A stretch of DNA of 64,000 nucleotides. Origin: CAWGXZ01 sp963826695. GTDB taxonomy: Bacteria; Pseudomonadota; Gammaproteobacteria; Burkholderiales; Burkholderiaceae_C. A model generated the notes under the pieces. The model was not told the DNA's origin, made no database searches, and was given only the letters and a program-made list of their open reading frames with translations. The stretch lies in assembly GCA_963826695.1 (NCBI GenBank), contig CAWGXZ010000003.1:595073-659072 (forward strand), written 5' to 3'. Both the position numbers and the translations under genes were made by a program. Of this stretch, positions 19,564 through 30,207 are shown piece after piece; the first letter of the stretch is position 1, and every line of letters begins with the position of its first letter.

Positions 19564-20991
19564 ATGAGCACCATCAACTACGCCGAGAAAATCCCGAACA
19601 ACGTCAACCTCGGCGAGGACCGCGCGCTGCAGCGCGCACTCGAGCAGTGGCAGCCCAACTTCGTCAACTGGTGGGACGAGACCGGCCCCGAGAACTCGAC
19701 CGACTACGACGTCTACCTGCGCACCGCGGTCAGCGTCGACCCACAGGGCTGGGCGCAGTTCGGCCACGTCAAGATGCGCGACTACCGCTGGGGCATCTTC
19801 CTCAACCCGGGCGACCCGAACCGTCTGATCCAATTCGGTGACCAGAAGGGCGAGAAGGCCTGGGCCGAGGTCCCCGGCGAGCACCGCGCCAACCTGCGCC
19901 GCATCATCGTCACCCAGGGCGACACCGAGCCCGCCTCGGTCGAGCAGCAGCGCCACCTCGGCCTGACCGCGCCGAGCATGTACGACCTGCGCAACCTGTT
20001 CCAGATCAACGTCGAGGAGGGCCGCCACCTCTGGGCGATGGTCTACTTGCTGCAGCGCCATTTCGGCCGCGACGGCCGTGAGGAGGCCGAGGCCCTGCTC
20101 GAGCGCCGCTCGGGCGACGAGAACAATCCACGCATCCTCGAGGCCTTCAACGAGAAGACGCCCGACTGGCTGGCGTTCTTCATGTTCACCTACTTCACCG
20201 ACCGCGACGGCAAGTTTCAGCTGGCGGCACTTTCCGAAAGCAGCTTCGACCCGCTGGCGCGGACGACGAAGTTCATGCTGACCGAGGAAGCGCACCACAT
20301 GTTCGTCGGCGAAAGCGGCGTCTCGCGGGTGCTGCAGCGCACCTGCCAGGTGATGAACGAACTGAAGACCGACGACGCCGAGAAGGTGCGCGCGGCCGGC
20401 GCCATCGACCTGGGGACGGTCCAGCGCTATCTCAATTTCCACTACAGCGTGACGATCGACCTGTTCGGCGCCGACCAGTCGAGCAACGCCGCCACCTTCT
20501 ACAGCTCGGGCCTGAAGGGCCGCTACGAGGAAGGCAAGCGCAGCGACGACCATGTTCTCAAGGGCCAGACCTACAAGGTTCTCGAGGTCCAGGGCGGCCA
20601 GCTGGTCGAGAAGGAAGTGCCGATGCTCAACGCACTCAACGAGGTGCTGCGCGACGACTTCATCAAGGACTCGGTCGCCGGGGTCGAGCGCTGGAACAAG
20701 GTGATTGCCAAGGCCGGCATCCCGATCCGGCTCGAGGTGCCGCACAAGGCCTTCCACCGCAACATCGGCGCGCTCGCCGGCATCAAGCTGTCCCCCGACG
20801 GCCGGGTGGTGGGCGAAAGCGAGTGGGACGCCCGCAAGGACCAGTGGCTGCCGACCGACGACGACCGCGCCTTCGTCGCCTCACTGATGGGACGGGTCGT
20901 CGAGCCCGGCAAGTTCGCCAACTGGATCGCGCCGCCGGTGATGGGCGTCAACCGTCAGCCGGTCGATTTCGAGTATGTGCGCTTCAACTGA
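19564..20991 (+). CDS. boxB: benzoyl-CoA 2,3-epoxidase, oxygenase subunit BoxB
   Basis: This 475-residue protein matches BoxB in length and sequence (MSTINYAEKIPNNVNL start, NWWDETGPENSTDYDVYLRT block). BoxB is a class I di-iron enzyme that epoxidises the ring of benzoyl-CoA using electrons from BoxA. Candidate iron ligands lie in NVEEGRHLWAMVYL and LTEEAHHMFVGE, both of the E-x-x-H type. The gap from boxC is 117 bp, with a ribosome site (AGGAG) before ATG 19564. Confidence 0.96.
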   Translation: MSTINYAEKIPNNVNLGEDRALQRALEQWQPNFVNWWDETGPENSTDYDVYLRTAVSVDPQGWAQFGHVKMRDYRWGIFLNPGDPNRLIQFGDQKGEKAWAEVPGEHRANLRRIIVTQGDTEPASVEQQRHLGLTAPSMYDLRNLFQINVEEGRHLWAMVYLLQRHFGRDGREEAEALLERRSGDENNPRILEAFNEKTPDWLAFFMFTYFTDRDGKFQLAALSESSFDPLARTTKFMLTEEAHHMFVGESGVSRVLQRTCQVMNELKTDDAEKVRAAGAIDLGTVQRYLNFHYSVTIDLFGADQSSNAATFYSSGLKGRYEEGKRSDDHVLKGQTYKVLEVQGGQLVEKEVPMLNALNEVLRDDFIKDSVAGVERWNKVIAKAGIPIRLEVPHKAFHRNIGALAGIKLSPDGRVVGESEWDARKDQWLPTDDDRAFVASLMGRVVEPGKFANWIAPPVMGVNRQPVDFEYVRFN

Positions 20992-21008
20992 AGGTGTGCA
21001 TAAACCTA

Positions 21009-21115
21009 CTGCGCGTCCCGATCTCGCATCTCCGGTGCTCGCCGGACCCCGTGTCCGGCTGTGCTCCTCAATGCGACCTCGGGCCGCTCGATACGGTTTC
21101 TTTCACACCTTCAAA
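21009..21115 (+). repeat. dispersed intergenic repeat, copy 2
   Basis: This spacer between boxB and boxA is the diverged partner of the copy between livK and livH (12662-12776). It contains a hairpin (GCCGGACCCCGTGTCCGGC, about 21041-21060). It is bracketed by the inverted pair GAAGGTGTG (20991-20999) and CACACCTTC (21104-21112). A transcript hairpin that tunes expression between boxB and boxA is one possible role; a small mobile repeat is another. Confidence 0.7.
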
Positions 21116-21171
21116 CTCTTGGACAGGCCGGTTGACGAGCATTGCTTTTTTGCCGGGCAGGAGAATCCGAT

Positions 21172-22449
21172 ATGGACATGGCCGTCAGTGCGAGCGTCGT
21201 CAGGCAGCACCTGATCGACCCCGAAATCTGCATTCGCTGCAACACCTGCGAGGCGACCTGCCCGGTCCAGGCGATCAGCCACGACGATCGCAACTACGTG
21301 GTCGACGTCGACATCTGCAACGGCTGCATGGCCTGCATCTCGCCGTGTCCGACCGGCTCGATCGACAACTGGCGAACCGTTCCGCGGACGACGGCCTACA
21401 CCCTGGGCGAGCAGCTCGGCTGGGAAGAGCTGCCGCCCGAGCTGATGCCCGAGCAGCTCGCCGCCGAGGGGTTTGCACCCGAGGAAGGCGCCGCCCCGTC
21501 CGAGCCGGTGCTCGCGGTGGCGCCCGAGTCGGCCGCCGGCGAGGCGCCCTTCAACTCGGCCGCCTGCGGCTCGACGCTGCCGCCATGGTCGGCGGCGCGG
21601 CCGTTCGCCAACATCTACGGGCCGAAGAATGCGACCCGGGCGACAGTGGTCGGCAACTTCAACTGCACCGAGGCCGGGTTCGAGAACCAGACCCACCACA
21701 TCGTGCTCGACTTCGGCAACATGCCGTTCCCGGTGCTCGAGGGCCAGTCGATCGGCATCGTCCCACCCGGGCTCGACGCCGCCGGCAAGCCGCACCATGC
21801 ACGCCAGTACTCGGTCGCCAGCCCGCGCAATGGCGAACGTCCCGGCTACAACAACGTCGCGCTGACGGTCAAGCAGGTCACTGCCGACCACCACGGCCGG
21901 CCGGTGCAGGGCCTGTGTTCGAACTATCTCTGCAACCTCCAGGTCGGCGACAGCGTCGAGGTGATCGGCCCGTTCGGCATCTCGTTCCTGATGCCCAATC
22001 ATCCGAAGTCGAACATCGTGATGATCTGCACCGGCACCGGCAGTGCGCCGATGCGGGCGATGACCGAATGGCGCCGGCGCCTGCGCAAGACCGGCAAATT
22101 CGAAGGCGGCCGGCTGATGCTCTTCTTCGGTGCCCGCACCCAGCAGGAGCTGCCGTACTTCGGCCCGTTGCAGCGCTTGCCGAAGGACTTCATCGACATC
22201 AACCTGGCCTTTTCGCGCGTTCCCGGACAGCCGAAGCAGTATGTGCAGCACCGGATCCACGAGCGCGCCGTCGACCTGCTGCCGCTGCTCCGGGACCCGA
22301 ACACCTACATCTACGTCTGCGGCCTGAAGAGCATGGAGGAGGGCGTCGTGCTGGCCTTGCGCGATGTCGCAGAGGCCGGCGGGCTGTCTTGGGATACGCT
22401 CGGGCCGGCCCTCAAGCGTGAGGGCCGGTTGCACCTCGAGACCTACTGA
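21172..22449 (+). CDS. boxA: benzoyl-CoA 2,3-epoxidase, reductase subunit BoxA
   Basis: The protein has 425 residues from ATG 21172, with AGGAG just upstream. The N terminus carries two 4Fe-4S ferredoxin motifs (CIRCNTCEATCP and CNGCMACISPCP). A linker rich in alanine and glutamate follows, then a ferredoxin-NADP reductase module with ARQYSVASPR (FAD binding), CTGTGSAPMRAM (nucleotide binding) and the C-terminal YVCGLKSMEEGV. BoxA passes electrons from NADPH to BoxB. It completes the box core; no boxD-type aldehyde dehydrogenase is in the window. Confidence 0.95.
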   Translation: MDMAVSASVVRQHLIDPEICIRCNTCEATCPVQAISHDDRNYVVDVDICNGCMACISPCPTGSIDNWRTVPRTTAYTLGEQLGWEELPPELMPEQLAAEGFAPEEGAAPSEPVLAVAPESAAGEAPFNSAACGSTLPPWSAARPFANIYGPKNATRATVVGNFNCTEAGFENQTHHIVLDFGNMPFPVLEGQSIGIVPPGLDAAGKPHHARQYSVASPRNGERPGYNNVALTVKQVTADHHGRPVQGLCSNYLCNLQVGDSVEVIGPFGISFLMPNHPKSNIVMICTGTGSAPMRAMTEWRRRLRKTGKFEGGRLMLFFGARTQQELPYFGPLQRLPKDFIDINLAFSRVPGQPKQYVQHRIHERAVDLLPLLRDPNTYIYVCGLKSMEEGVVLALRDVAEAGGLSWDTLGPALKREGRLHLETY

Positions 22450-22506
22450 CCTGCCTTGTCGACCCGGGCGGAAAACGGCAATGAAGACGATCCACCGCGA
22501 CAGGCC

Positions 22507-22953
22507 ATGAAGTTCGCCGACTTCCATGTGGGACAGAAAATCGAAGCCGGTCCGGTCACGGTCCACGAGGCCGACATCCTCGGCTTTGCGGCCCAGCACG
22601 ATCCGCAATGGTTCCACACCGACCCCGAAGCCGCCCGCCATGGCCGATTCGGCGGGCTGATTGCCAGCGGCTGGCACACCTGCGGCATTGCCATGCGGCT
22701 GGTGGTCGACACGGTGCTCGCCGGCTCCGAGTCGTTTGCCTCGCCCGGCATCGAGCGGCTGCACTGGCGCAATCCGGTGCGGCCGGGCGACTCGCTCTGG
22801 CTGCATGCCGAGATCCTGCAGACGCGCATCTCCGAACGGCGCTCCGACCTGGGCATCCTCGGCTGGCGCTGGCGCCTGCTGAACCAGCACGGCGACGAGG
22901 TGCTCGACTTGGTGGCCACCAGCCTCTTCGACCTTCAGGCGAGCTCGCGCTGA
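22507..22953 (+). CDS. MaoC family dehydratase
   Basis: The protein has 148 residues from ATG 22507; the frame opens at TTG 22456, but homology starts at KFADFHVGQKIE. It has a hot-dog fold with the MaoC hydratase motif: DILGFAAQHDPQWFHTDPE followed by GLIASGWHT supplies the catalytic Asp/His pair. Such proteins hydrate or dehydrate acyl-CoA esters. Its place 57 bases after boxA suggests a role in processing the CoA-linked ring-opening product, but this is not certain. Confidence 0.85.
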   Translation: MKFADFHVGQKIEAGPVTVHEADILGFAAQHDPQWFHTDPEAARHGRFGGLIASGWHTCGIAMRLVVDTVLAGSESFASPGIERLHWRNPVRPGDSLWLHAEILQTRISERRSDLGILGWRWRLLNQHGDEVLDLVATSLFDLQASSR

Positions 22954-22976
22954 GCCCGCGCAACACCGATCGGGTG

Positions 22977-23840
22977 ATGCCCATGGACACGACGCTCGTC
23001 TCGGCTGACCGCCTCGCCGTGCTGCTGCGCGAGCGGCCGCAGCAGCTTCTGGTCTGCGACTGCAGTTTCGATCTCGCCGATGAAAACGCGGGGGTTCGCG
23101 TATTCGATCAAGGCCATGTGCCGCGGGCCGTCTACGTGCACCTGTCGCGCCAGCTCAGCGGTCCCATGACGGGGCGCAACGGCCGCCATCCGCTGCCCGA
23201 GCGCGCCGCTGTTGCCCGGCTTTTCGGCGAGCTGGGTGCCGATAGCTCGACGCAAATCGTCGCCTACGACGCCGGCGACGGGCTTTATGCCGCCCGCCTG
23301 TGGTGGCTGGCGCGCTGGGCCGGGCACGAGGCGGTGGCGGTGCTCGACGGCGGCCTGCGCGCCTGGAAGGCCGCGGGCGAGCCGCTCGAAAGTGGCGCGG
23401 CGGCGGCGCGGCGGCCCGGCGCGTTCCCGTTGCGACCGGCGCTCGCCACGGCGGTCGACTTCGGCACGCTCCGCGCCAGCGTCGAATCGGGCGAACGGCG
23501 GGTCGTCGACGCCCGCTCGCCCGAGCGCTTCCGCGGCGAAAACGAGACGCTCGATCCCGTCGGCGGCCACATCCCCGGCGCGCGCAACCGGTTCTACCGG
23601 GACAACCTCACAGACGACGGCCGCTTCAAGCCGGCCGCCGAGCTGCGTGCGGATTTCGAGCGCCTGCTCGACGGCGATCCGCCCACTGCAGTGATCAGCC
23701 AATGCGGATCCGGTGTCACGGCCTGCCACAACCTGCTGGCGATGGAAGTCGCCGGGCTTTCCGGCGGCGCGCTATACGGCGGCTCGTGGAGCGAATGGTG
23801 CGCACAGCCCGGCGCGCCCGTTGCAACGGAAGTTGCCTGA
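22977..23840 (+). CDS. sulfurtransferase (tandem rhodanese domains, thiosulfate/3-mercaptopyruvate type)
   Basis: The protein has about 287 residues from ATG 22977 (or 22983). Two rhodanese domains are visible. The N-terminal one (LLVCDCSFDLAD ... IVAYDAGDGLYAARLWW) lacks the active cysteine. The C-terminal one has VVDARSPERFRGE, GHIPGARN and the active-site loop SQCGSGVTACHN. CGSGVT is close to the thiosulfate/mercaptopyruvate sulfurtransferase loop. It follows the MaoC gene by 23 bases; a direct tie to benzoate metabolism is not apparent. Confidence 0.9.
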   Translation: MPMDTTLVSADRLAVLLRERPQQLLVCDCSFDLADENAGVRVFDQGHVPRAVYVHLSRQLSGPMTGRNGRHPLPERAAVARLFGELGADSSTQIVAYDAGDGLYAARLWWLARWAGHEAVAVLDGGLRAWKAAGEPLESGAAAARRPGAFPLRPALATAVDFGTLRASVESGERRVVDARSPERFRGENETLDPVGGHIPGARNRFYRDNLTDDGRFKPAAELRADFERLLDGDPPTAVISQCGSGVTACHNLLAMEVAGLSGGALYGGSWSEWCAQPGAPVATEVA

Positions 23841-23911
23841 ACGGGACTGCCCCGGACGGGCCGGAACACGGTGCTGCTGGCTGCGCCGGTATTTCGCTTG
23901 GCGACCGATAG

Positions 23912-23964
23912 AAGATGCGCCACATGCAGCGCATGCAGCGCATGCAGCGCATGCTGCGCATCTT
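23912..23964 (+). repeat. short tandem repeat within a perfect outer hairpin
   Basis: AAGATGCG (23912-23919) and CGCATCTT (23957-23964) are perfect inverted ends. Between them lie about three and a half copies of the 9-bp unit CATGCAGCG. Because GCATGC is itself palindromic, the whole segment can fold as a long imperfect hairpin. It lies between the sulfurtransferase stop and the Bug gene and may act as a terminator. A translated reading gives only cysteine/serine/alanine repeats and is not taken as a gene. Confidence 0.6.
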
Positions 23965-24056
23965 ATCGCATCCCGATGGCCTGCACGCGCAGTCAATCCC
24001 GCAGCGCCGCGGGGTCGGGTAAAACGGCGGGCATTCTTTCATCACGGCCGCCCACC

Positions 24057-25025
24057 ATGCACCGAATCGTTCCCCGCGTCTTGCTTGCTGCCCTGCTGTC
24101 GCTGCCTTTGCTCGTCGCGGCGCAGGAGGCGTACCCGACCAAGCCGGTCACGCTGCTCGTTCCGCAGGCCGCAGGCGGCGCCAACGATGCCATCGCCCGC
24201 ATCATCGGACAGAAGGTCGGCGAGCTGCTCGGCCAGAGTTTCATCGTCGAAAACCGCACCGGCGCCGGTGGCAACGTGGGTACCGTTGCCGCCGCCAAGG
24301 CGCGCGCCGACGGCTACACGCTGCTGCTGACCGCCGACAGCGTGCAGGTGATCAACCCGTCGCTGTACCAGAAGCCCGGCTTCGATCCGGTTCGCGACTT
24401 CGAACCGGTGGCACCGCTCGCCACCGCCGGGTACGTGCTGGTCGCCAATCCGGCCTTCCCGGCGAACAACGTCGCCGAGCTGGTCACGCTCGCCAGGGCG
24501 CAGCCCGACAAGTTCGCGATCGCGTCGGCCGGCAACGGCACGCTGAACCACCTGATCGCCGAGATGCTGCAGAAGGCGGCCGACATCCGGCTGCAGCACA
24601 TTCCCTACAAGGGCGCGGCAGCCGCGGCGACCGACGTGGTCGGCGGGCAGGTGCCGCTGTCGGTGCAGAGCATCCCGTCGTCGATCGCCTTCATCAAGGC
24701 CGGCAAGCTCAAGGTGCTCGGCGTCGTCAACGAGCGCCGGGTTGCGGCGCTGCCCGATGCACCGACGATCGGCGAGACCCTGAAAGGCTTCGGCGCGACC
24801 CCCTGGTACGGCCTGTTCGCGCCTGCCGGCACGCCGAAGGCGGTGATCGCCACGGTGCAGGCGGCCGTCGCCCGCGCACAGGACGATGCCGACGTGCGCA
24901 GCCGGCTGGCCGCACTCGGCTGCGAGCCGCTGAAGGGCGGCCCGGACCGGCTCGCCTCGATCGTCCGCAGCGACCTGGCGCGCTGGGCCAGGATCGTCAA
25001 GGAGTCGGGGGCGACGGTCGACTGA
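24057..25025 (+). CDS. Bug family tripartite tricarboxylate transporter substrate-binding protein
   Basis: The protein has 322 residues from ATG 24057. A signal peptide (about residues 1-21, ending LVAA) is followed by YPTKPVTLLVPQAAGGAND, the Bug/TctC start. Internal blocks ENRTGAGGNVGTV and LQHIPYKGAA are typical. It is an orphan receptor with no TctAB nearby and no clear operon partner; it is downstream of the box cluster and could bind an aromatic or dicarboxylic acid, but nothing in the sequence fixes the ligand. Confidence 0.9.
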   Translation: MHRIVPRVLLAALLSLPLLVAAQEAYPTKPVTLLVPQAAGGANDAIARIIGQKVGELLGQSFIVENRTGAGGNVGTVAAAKARADGYTLLLTADSVQVINPSLYQKPGFDPVRDFEPVAPLATAGYVLVANPAFPANNVAELVTLARAQPDKFAIASAGNGTLNHLIAEMLQKAADIRLQHIPYKGAAAAATDVVGGQVPLSVQSIPSSIAFIKAGKLKVLGVVNERRVAALPDAPTIGETLKGFGATPWYGLFAPAGTPKAVIATVQAAVARAQDDADVRSRLAALGCEPLKGGPDRLASIVRSDLARWARIVKESGATVD

Positions 25026-25058
25026 TGCACCGGATGCCGGGCGCCCGGTGCCTCGCAG

Positions 25059-26066
25059 TTACTGCTTGGCGCCTTCGGCGAGCCGCCGGCTCAGCCCGAC
25101 GACGTACGGCGCGGCCCGTCCGCTCAGCATCGGATCGGCGCCCGCCTCGACGCCCTTCGGCAGGATTGTCGGGATGAAGGTGATGGTGACGCAGGGGCCG
25201 CTCGAGTCCGGCGCCACCGAGCGGATGGTCAGCCGTCCCAGGTTGATCTTCTTGCGCCCCTCGGGCAGCGGGGTCACCGCACTGTCGATCTTGTCGCCGG
25301 GTTCCGCCAGCTGCAGGTTGAAGTCGAAGGCCACGCTGCCGGCCGCGACCCGCTTGCGCAGCTCGTCGAACAGGAAGTCGCCGCCCTTGGCCTTGGCTTC
25401 CTCGTCGCTCAGGCCCTGGACGCCGCCGACCGGCTCGAACACCCACTTGCCGAACCGCTTGCGGCCGCTCGAGTCGACGAAGCCGAAGCCGTGCACCCCC
25501 CAGTAGTTGAGGCTCGCATAGCTGGCGGGAACCGGTTGCGAGGCGATGTACTTGCCCTGCATCAGCACCTCGGGATTGGCGTCCACGAACGCCTTGACCT
25601 TGTCGGGATCGGGCTTCTTCGTCGCCGGGTCGATGGCCAGCGACTCGAGCCTGCCGAGCAGCTGTTCGGGAGTCGCGGCGCCGAAGACCGGTGCCGAGAT
25701 ATTGCCCATCTGCCAGCTCTCGCCGCCGGGCAGGTCGAACTGCAGCGACAGGTTGCGCTGGCCCCGGGCGTTGTCGACCGCCTTGGGGTTGAAACCGCCG
25801 ACCGAGAAGCGGGCGATTACCGGCACCGGCTTGCCGCTGAAGGCCGAGGCCACCGACAGGGCGCGCGCTTCGGCGCTGCCGACGAATTCGGCGCTGGCGC
25901 AGACGCCTTTGGCCCCGGATCGTCTGAAGCCTTCGAACTTGCCGTTGGCACGCTCGAAGGCGTCGAGCATCCGGTTCGGGTCGACCTGCGAGAAAGCTGG
26001 CGTGCTGAGCGTCGCTGCGGCACAGGCCAGGGCGAGCAGGGCCGGTGCAGACAAGGGTTGGTTCAT
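25059..26066 (-). CDS. exported catalase-family peroxidase-like protein lacking the usual distal histidine
   Basis: The protein has 335 residues from ATG 26066 and a signal peptide ending near residue 27 (PAFSQ). It has the compact catalase fold of SrpA-type catalase-related peroxidases: VIARFSVGGFNPKAVDN, LSLQFDLPGGESWQMGN and YASLNYWGVHGFGF are present. The family's catalytic block, normally reading H-A-K-G-V-C, here reads RRSGAKGVC (codons about 25900-25925 on the minus strand), so the distal histidine is replaced by glycine. Heme may still bind, but normal catalase or peroxidase activity is doubtful. Confidence 0.85.
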   Translation of the reverse strand: MNQPLSAPALLALACAAATLSTPAFSQVDPNRMLDAFERANGKFEGFRRSGAKGVCASAEFVGSAEARALSVASAFSGKPVPVIARFSVGGFNPKAVDNARGQRNLSLQFDLPGGESWQMGNISAPVFGAATPEQLLGRLESLAIDPATKKPDPDKVKAFVDANPEVLMQGKYIASQPVPASYASLNYWGVHGFGFVDSSGRKRFGKWVFEPVGGVQGLSDEEAKAKGGDFLFDELRKRVAAGSVAFDFNLQLAEPGDKIDSAVTPLPEGRKKINLGRLTIRSVAPDSSGPCVTITFIPTILPKGVEAGADPMLSGRAAPYVVGLSRRLAEGAKQ

Positions 26067-26179
26067 CGGTAAATCCGTCGAAGGGTGGAAGGGCAGCGCG
26101 CCAGCCTTCCGGGTTTGCGCGCCCGCGACTATGCACGAGGCTGCAGCTTCGCTGCGCACCGGCAGCCGGCCGCCACCCG

Positions 26180-27924
<1,745 letters not shown>

Positions 27925-27925
<1 letters not shown>

Positions 27926-28860
27926 CACAAGCCTTCGAGCAGCGCGCGAAGCCCCGCCGGCTGGATGCCCCCGCGCAGCCGCTGCCACAGCGAGCGCGGG
28001 GCGGGGCGCGCGGTTCGTGCATGGCGCTCACCGCAGAGGGTGAGGGCGACCGGCTCGCCGCGCCGGCAGCGCTCGAGCAGCGCGGCGATCGCCCCGGCGT
28101 CGAGTGCCTGCCAGGCGGCGGCCCAGGCGGCCCAGTCCTCCTGCAGCGCCGGCGCGCGCAGCGACTCGTCGACCACCGGGCTCGTCGCACCTGGCGCCGG
28201 ATCCGGCAGCCGGCCGCATCCGCTCAGCCAGAAGCTGTTGACGGTCAAGGCGCCGGCGGCCTCGCGCGCGTCGTTGAGCGCATGCGTGTAGAGCAGCATC
28301 TGCACCTCGTTCTGCAGCCGGCGGATCAAGCGCGCGCGAGCGTCGGCCTGCAGCCACAGGTCGACGTTGCGGCCGACGACCCGGTCGATCGATGCCGTCG
28401 GCAGGCCGTCGAAGCTCGGATGCGTCGCGTACCAGCGCAGCGGCGCGCCCCAGCTCAGCCGCAGCCCTTCGCTGTCGAACAACTCGCGTACCGCATCGAA
28501 GCAGGCCCGCGATTCGCGCTCGTCGAGCTGCAAGGCCTGCGGATCGGCCAGCGTGATCTGGTCGCGCCCGACCTGCCAATGCACCGGCGTGATCAGCCCC
28601 CAGGCATCGCTACCGACCTCGATACCGTCGTCGCGCGCCTGCCGTGCCGCCCAGGGCAGGCAGCCGTCGGCCGCCTGCAGGCCGAGCGCAGCGCCCAGCG
28701 CGCGCTCGTGCGGCGGGCTGAGGCTGTATTCATCGCCCGCATCGATGCCCACGCTGCCGAGCCGCTCGAGCAGGCGGCGCAGATTCGGCAGGTCGGTCGT
28801 GGCGAGGGTGTGCGCGCATGCCGGCGACAGCGCGCTGGCAAACGGGATCAGCAGGTGCAT
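27925..28860 (-). CDS. RpfE-like protein (phosphoglycerate mutase-like, COG4255 type)
   Basis: The protein has 311 residues from ATG 28860 and resembles the RpfE-type regulatory or phosphoglycerate-mutase-like proteins encoded beside recJ in betaproteobacteria. MHLLIPFASALSP at the start and VNSFWLSGCGRLP in the C-terminal half are typical of that group. The biochemical activity is unproven. It is translationally coupled to recJ and divergent from lolC, with a 90-bp shared promoter gap. Confidence 0.75.
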
Positions 28861-28950
28861 ATACGGGATTATCCGGGGGTGTGGCGCATCGGCGCGCACG
28901 GTCGGCGCGCGGGTGGCGCCTGCGCACCCCTCGGGTACATTCGCCGCTCG

Positions 28951-30207
28951 ATGAACTGGCCCTATGAACTGCAGATCGGCTGGCGCTACACGCGCACGGG
29001 CCGCGCCGGACGGCGCAACGCTTTCATCTCGTTCATTTCGGGCGTGTCGATGCTCGGCATCGCCCTCGGCGTGGCCGCGCTGATCATCGTGCTGTCGGTG
29101 ATGAACGGCTTCCAGGAACAGGTGCGCGACCGCATGCTGTCGATCGTCGCCCACGTCGAGATCGAGGACGCCGGCCGCGGCGCGCTCGCCGACTGGCGGG
29201 CGACCGCCGCCAAGGCGCGCGAGAACCCGCAGGTGGTCGGCGCCGCGCCGTTCATTGCCACGCAGGCGCTGCTGGCCCGCGGCGAGGACATGCGCGGCGC
29301 GGTGGTGCGCGGCATTTCCCCGGCCGACGAAGCCAAGGTCACCGACCTGGCCGCAAGCCTGGAGCACACCGCCTTCAAGGGGCTGGTTGCCGGCGGCTGG
29401 GGCATCGTTCTCGGCAGCGAGCTGGCGCAGGCGATGGGCGTGCGCCCGGGCGACGACATCACCATCGTCGCCCCCGGCGGCCAGGTGACACCCGCGGGCG
29501 TGGTGCCGCGGTTGAAGCGGTTGACGGTGGTCGGCACTTTCAGCGCGGGCCACTTCGAATACGACAGCGGCCTGGCGCTGATGCACCTCGACGACGCAGC
29601 GCGGCTGTTCCGCCTTGCAGGGCCGAGCGGCGTGCAGCTGCGGCTCGCCGACCTGCACCAGGCGCGCGCAGTCGCCGCCGAGCTGCAGGCGAGCCTCGGC
29701 GGCGGGGTTCGGGTCAACGACTGGACCCGCACCAACCGCACCTGGTTCGACGCGGTGCAGGTCGAAAAGCGGCTGATGTTCATCATCCTGACGCTGATCG
29801 TCGCCGTCGCCGCCTTCAACCTGGTGTCGACGCTGGTGATGACCGTCACCGACAAGCAGGCCGACATCGCCATCCTGCGCACCCTCGGCGCCAGCCCGCG
29901 CTCGGTGATGGCGATCTTCATGGTGCAGGGTGCCCTGTCCGGGATCATCGGCACGCTCGGCGGCGTTGCCGGCGGGCTGCTGGTGGCGCTGAACATCGAC
30001 GTCATCGTGCCGGCGATCGAGCGCCTGCTCGACGTCAGCTTCCTGCCGGGCAGCATCTACCTCATCACGAAGATGCCGAGCAATCCGCGCAGCGACGACA
30101 TCGTGCCGATCGCGCTGATCTCGCTGCTGCTGGCGTTCGTCGCGACGCTCTATCCGAGCTGGCGCGCCAGCCGGGTGCAACCGGCCGAGGCGCTGCGCCA
30201 TGAGTAG
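28951..30207 (+). CDS. lolC: lipoprotein-releasing ABC transporter permease LolC/LolE
   Basis: This 418-residue inner membrane protein has four membrane helices. The N-terminal SFISGVSMLGIALGVAALI helix is followed by a large periplasmic domain. The C-terminal FtsX-type region has three helices, with NLVSTLVMTVTDKQADIAIL preceding helix 3. It extracts outer-membrane lipoproteins for LolA with LolD. It is a single LolC/E-type gene, as in many betaproteobacteria, and overlaps lolD by eight bases. Confidence 0.95.
   Translation: MNWPYELQIGWRYTRTGRAGRRNAFISFISGVSMLGIALGVAALIIVLSVMNGFQEQVRDRMLSIVAHVEIEDAGRGALADWRATAAKARENPQVVGAAPFIATQALLARGEDMRGAVVRGISPADEAKVTDLAASLEHTAFKGLVAGGWGIVLGSELAQAMGVRPGDDITIVAPGGQVTPAGVVPRLKRLTVVGTFSAGHFEYDSGLALMHLDDAARLFRLAGPSGVQLRLADLHQARAVAAELQASLGGGVRVNDWTRTNRTWFDAVQVEKRLMFIILTLIVAVAAFNLVSTLVMTVTDKQADIAILRTLGASPRSVMAIFMVQGALSGIIGTLGGVAGGLLVALNIDVIVPAIERLLDVSFLPGSIYLITKMPSNPRSDDIVPIALISLLLAFVATLYPSWRASRVQPAEALRHE

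Noticed and set aside
16645..20757. 1370-codon open frame on the minus strand
   Set aside because: It lies antisense to boxR, boxC and boxB, which have clear family motifs; the open frame follows from high GC in the third codon position.
23871..24056. N-terminal extension of the Bug protein with cysteine/serine/alanine repeats
   Set aside because: It comes from the 9-bp tandem repeat; the signal peptide starts at ATG 24057.
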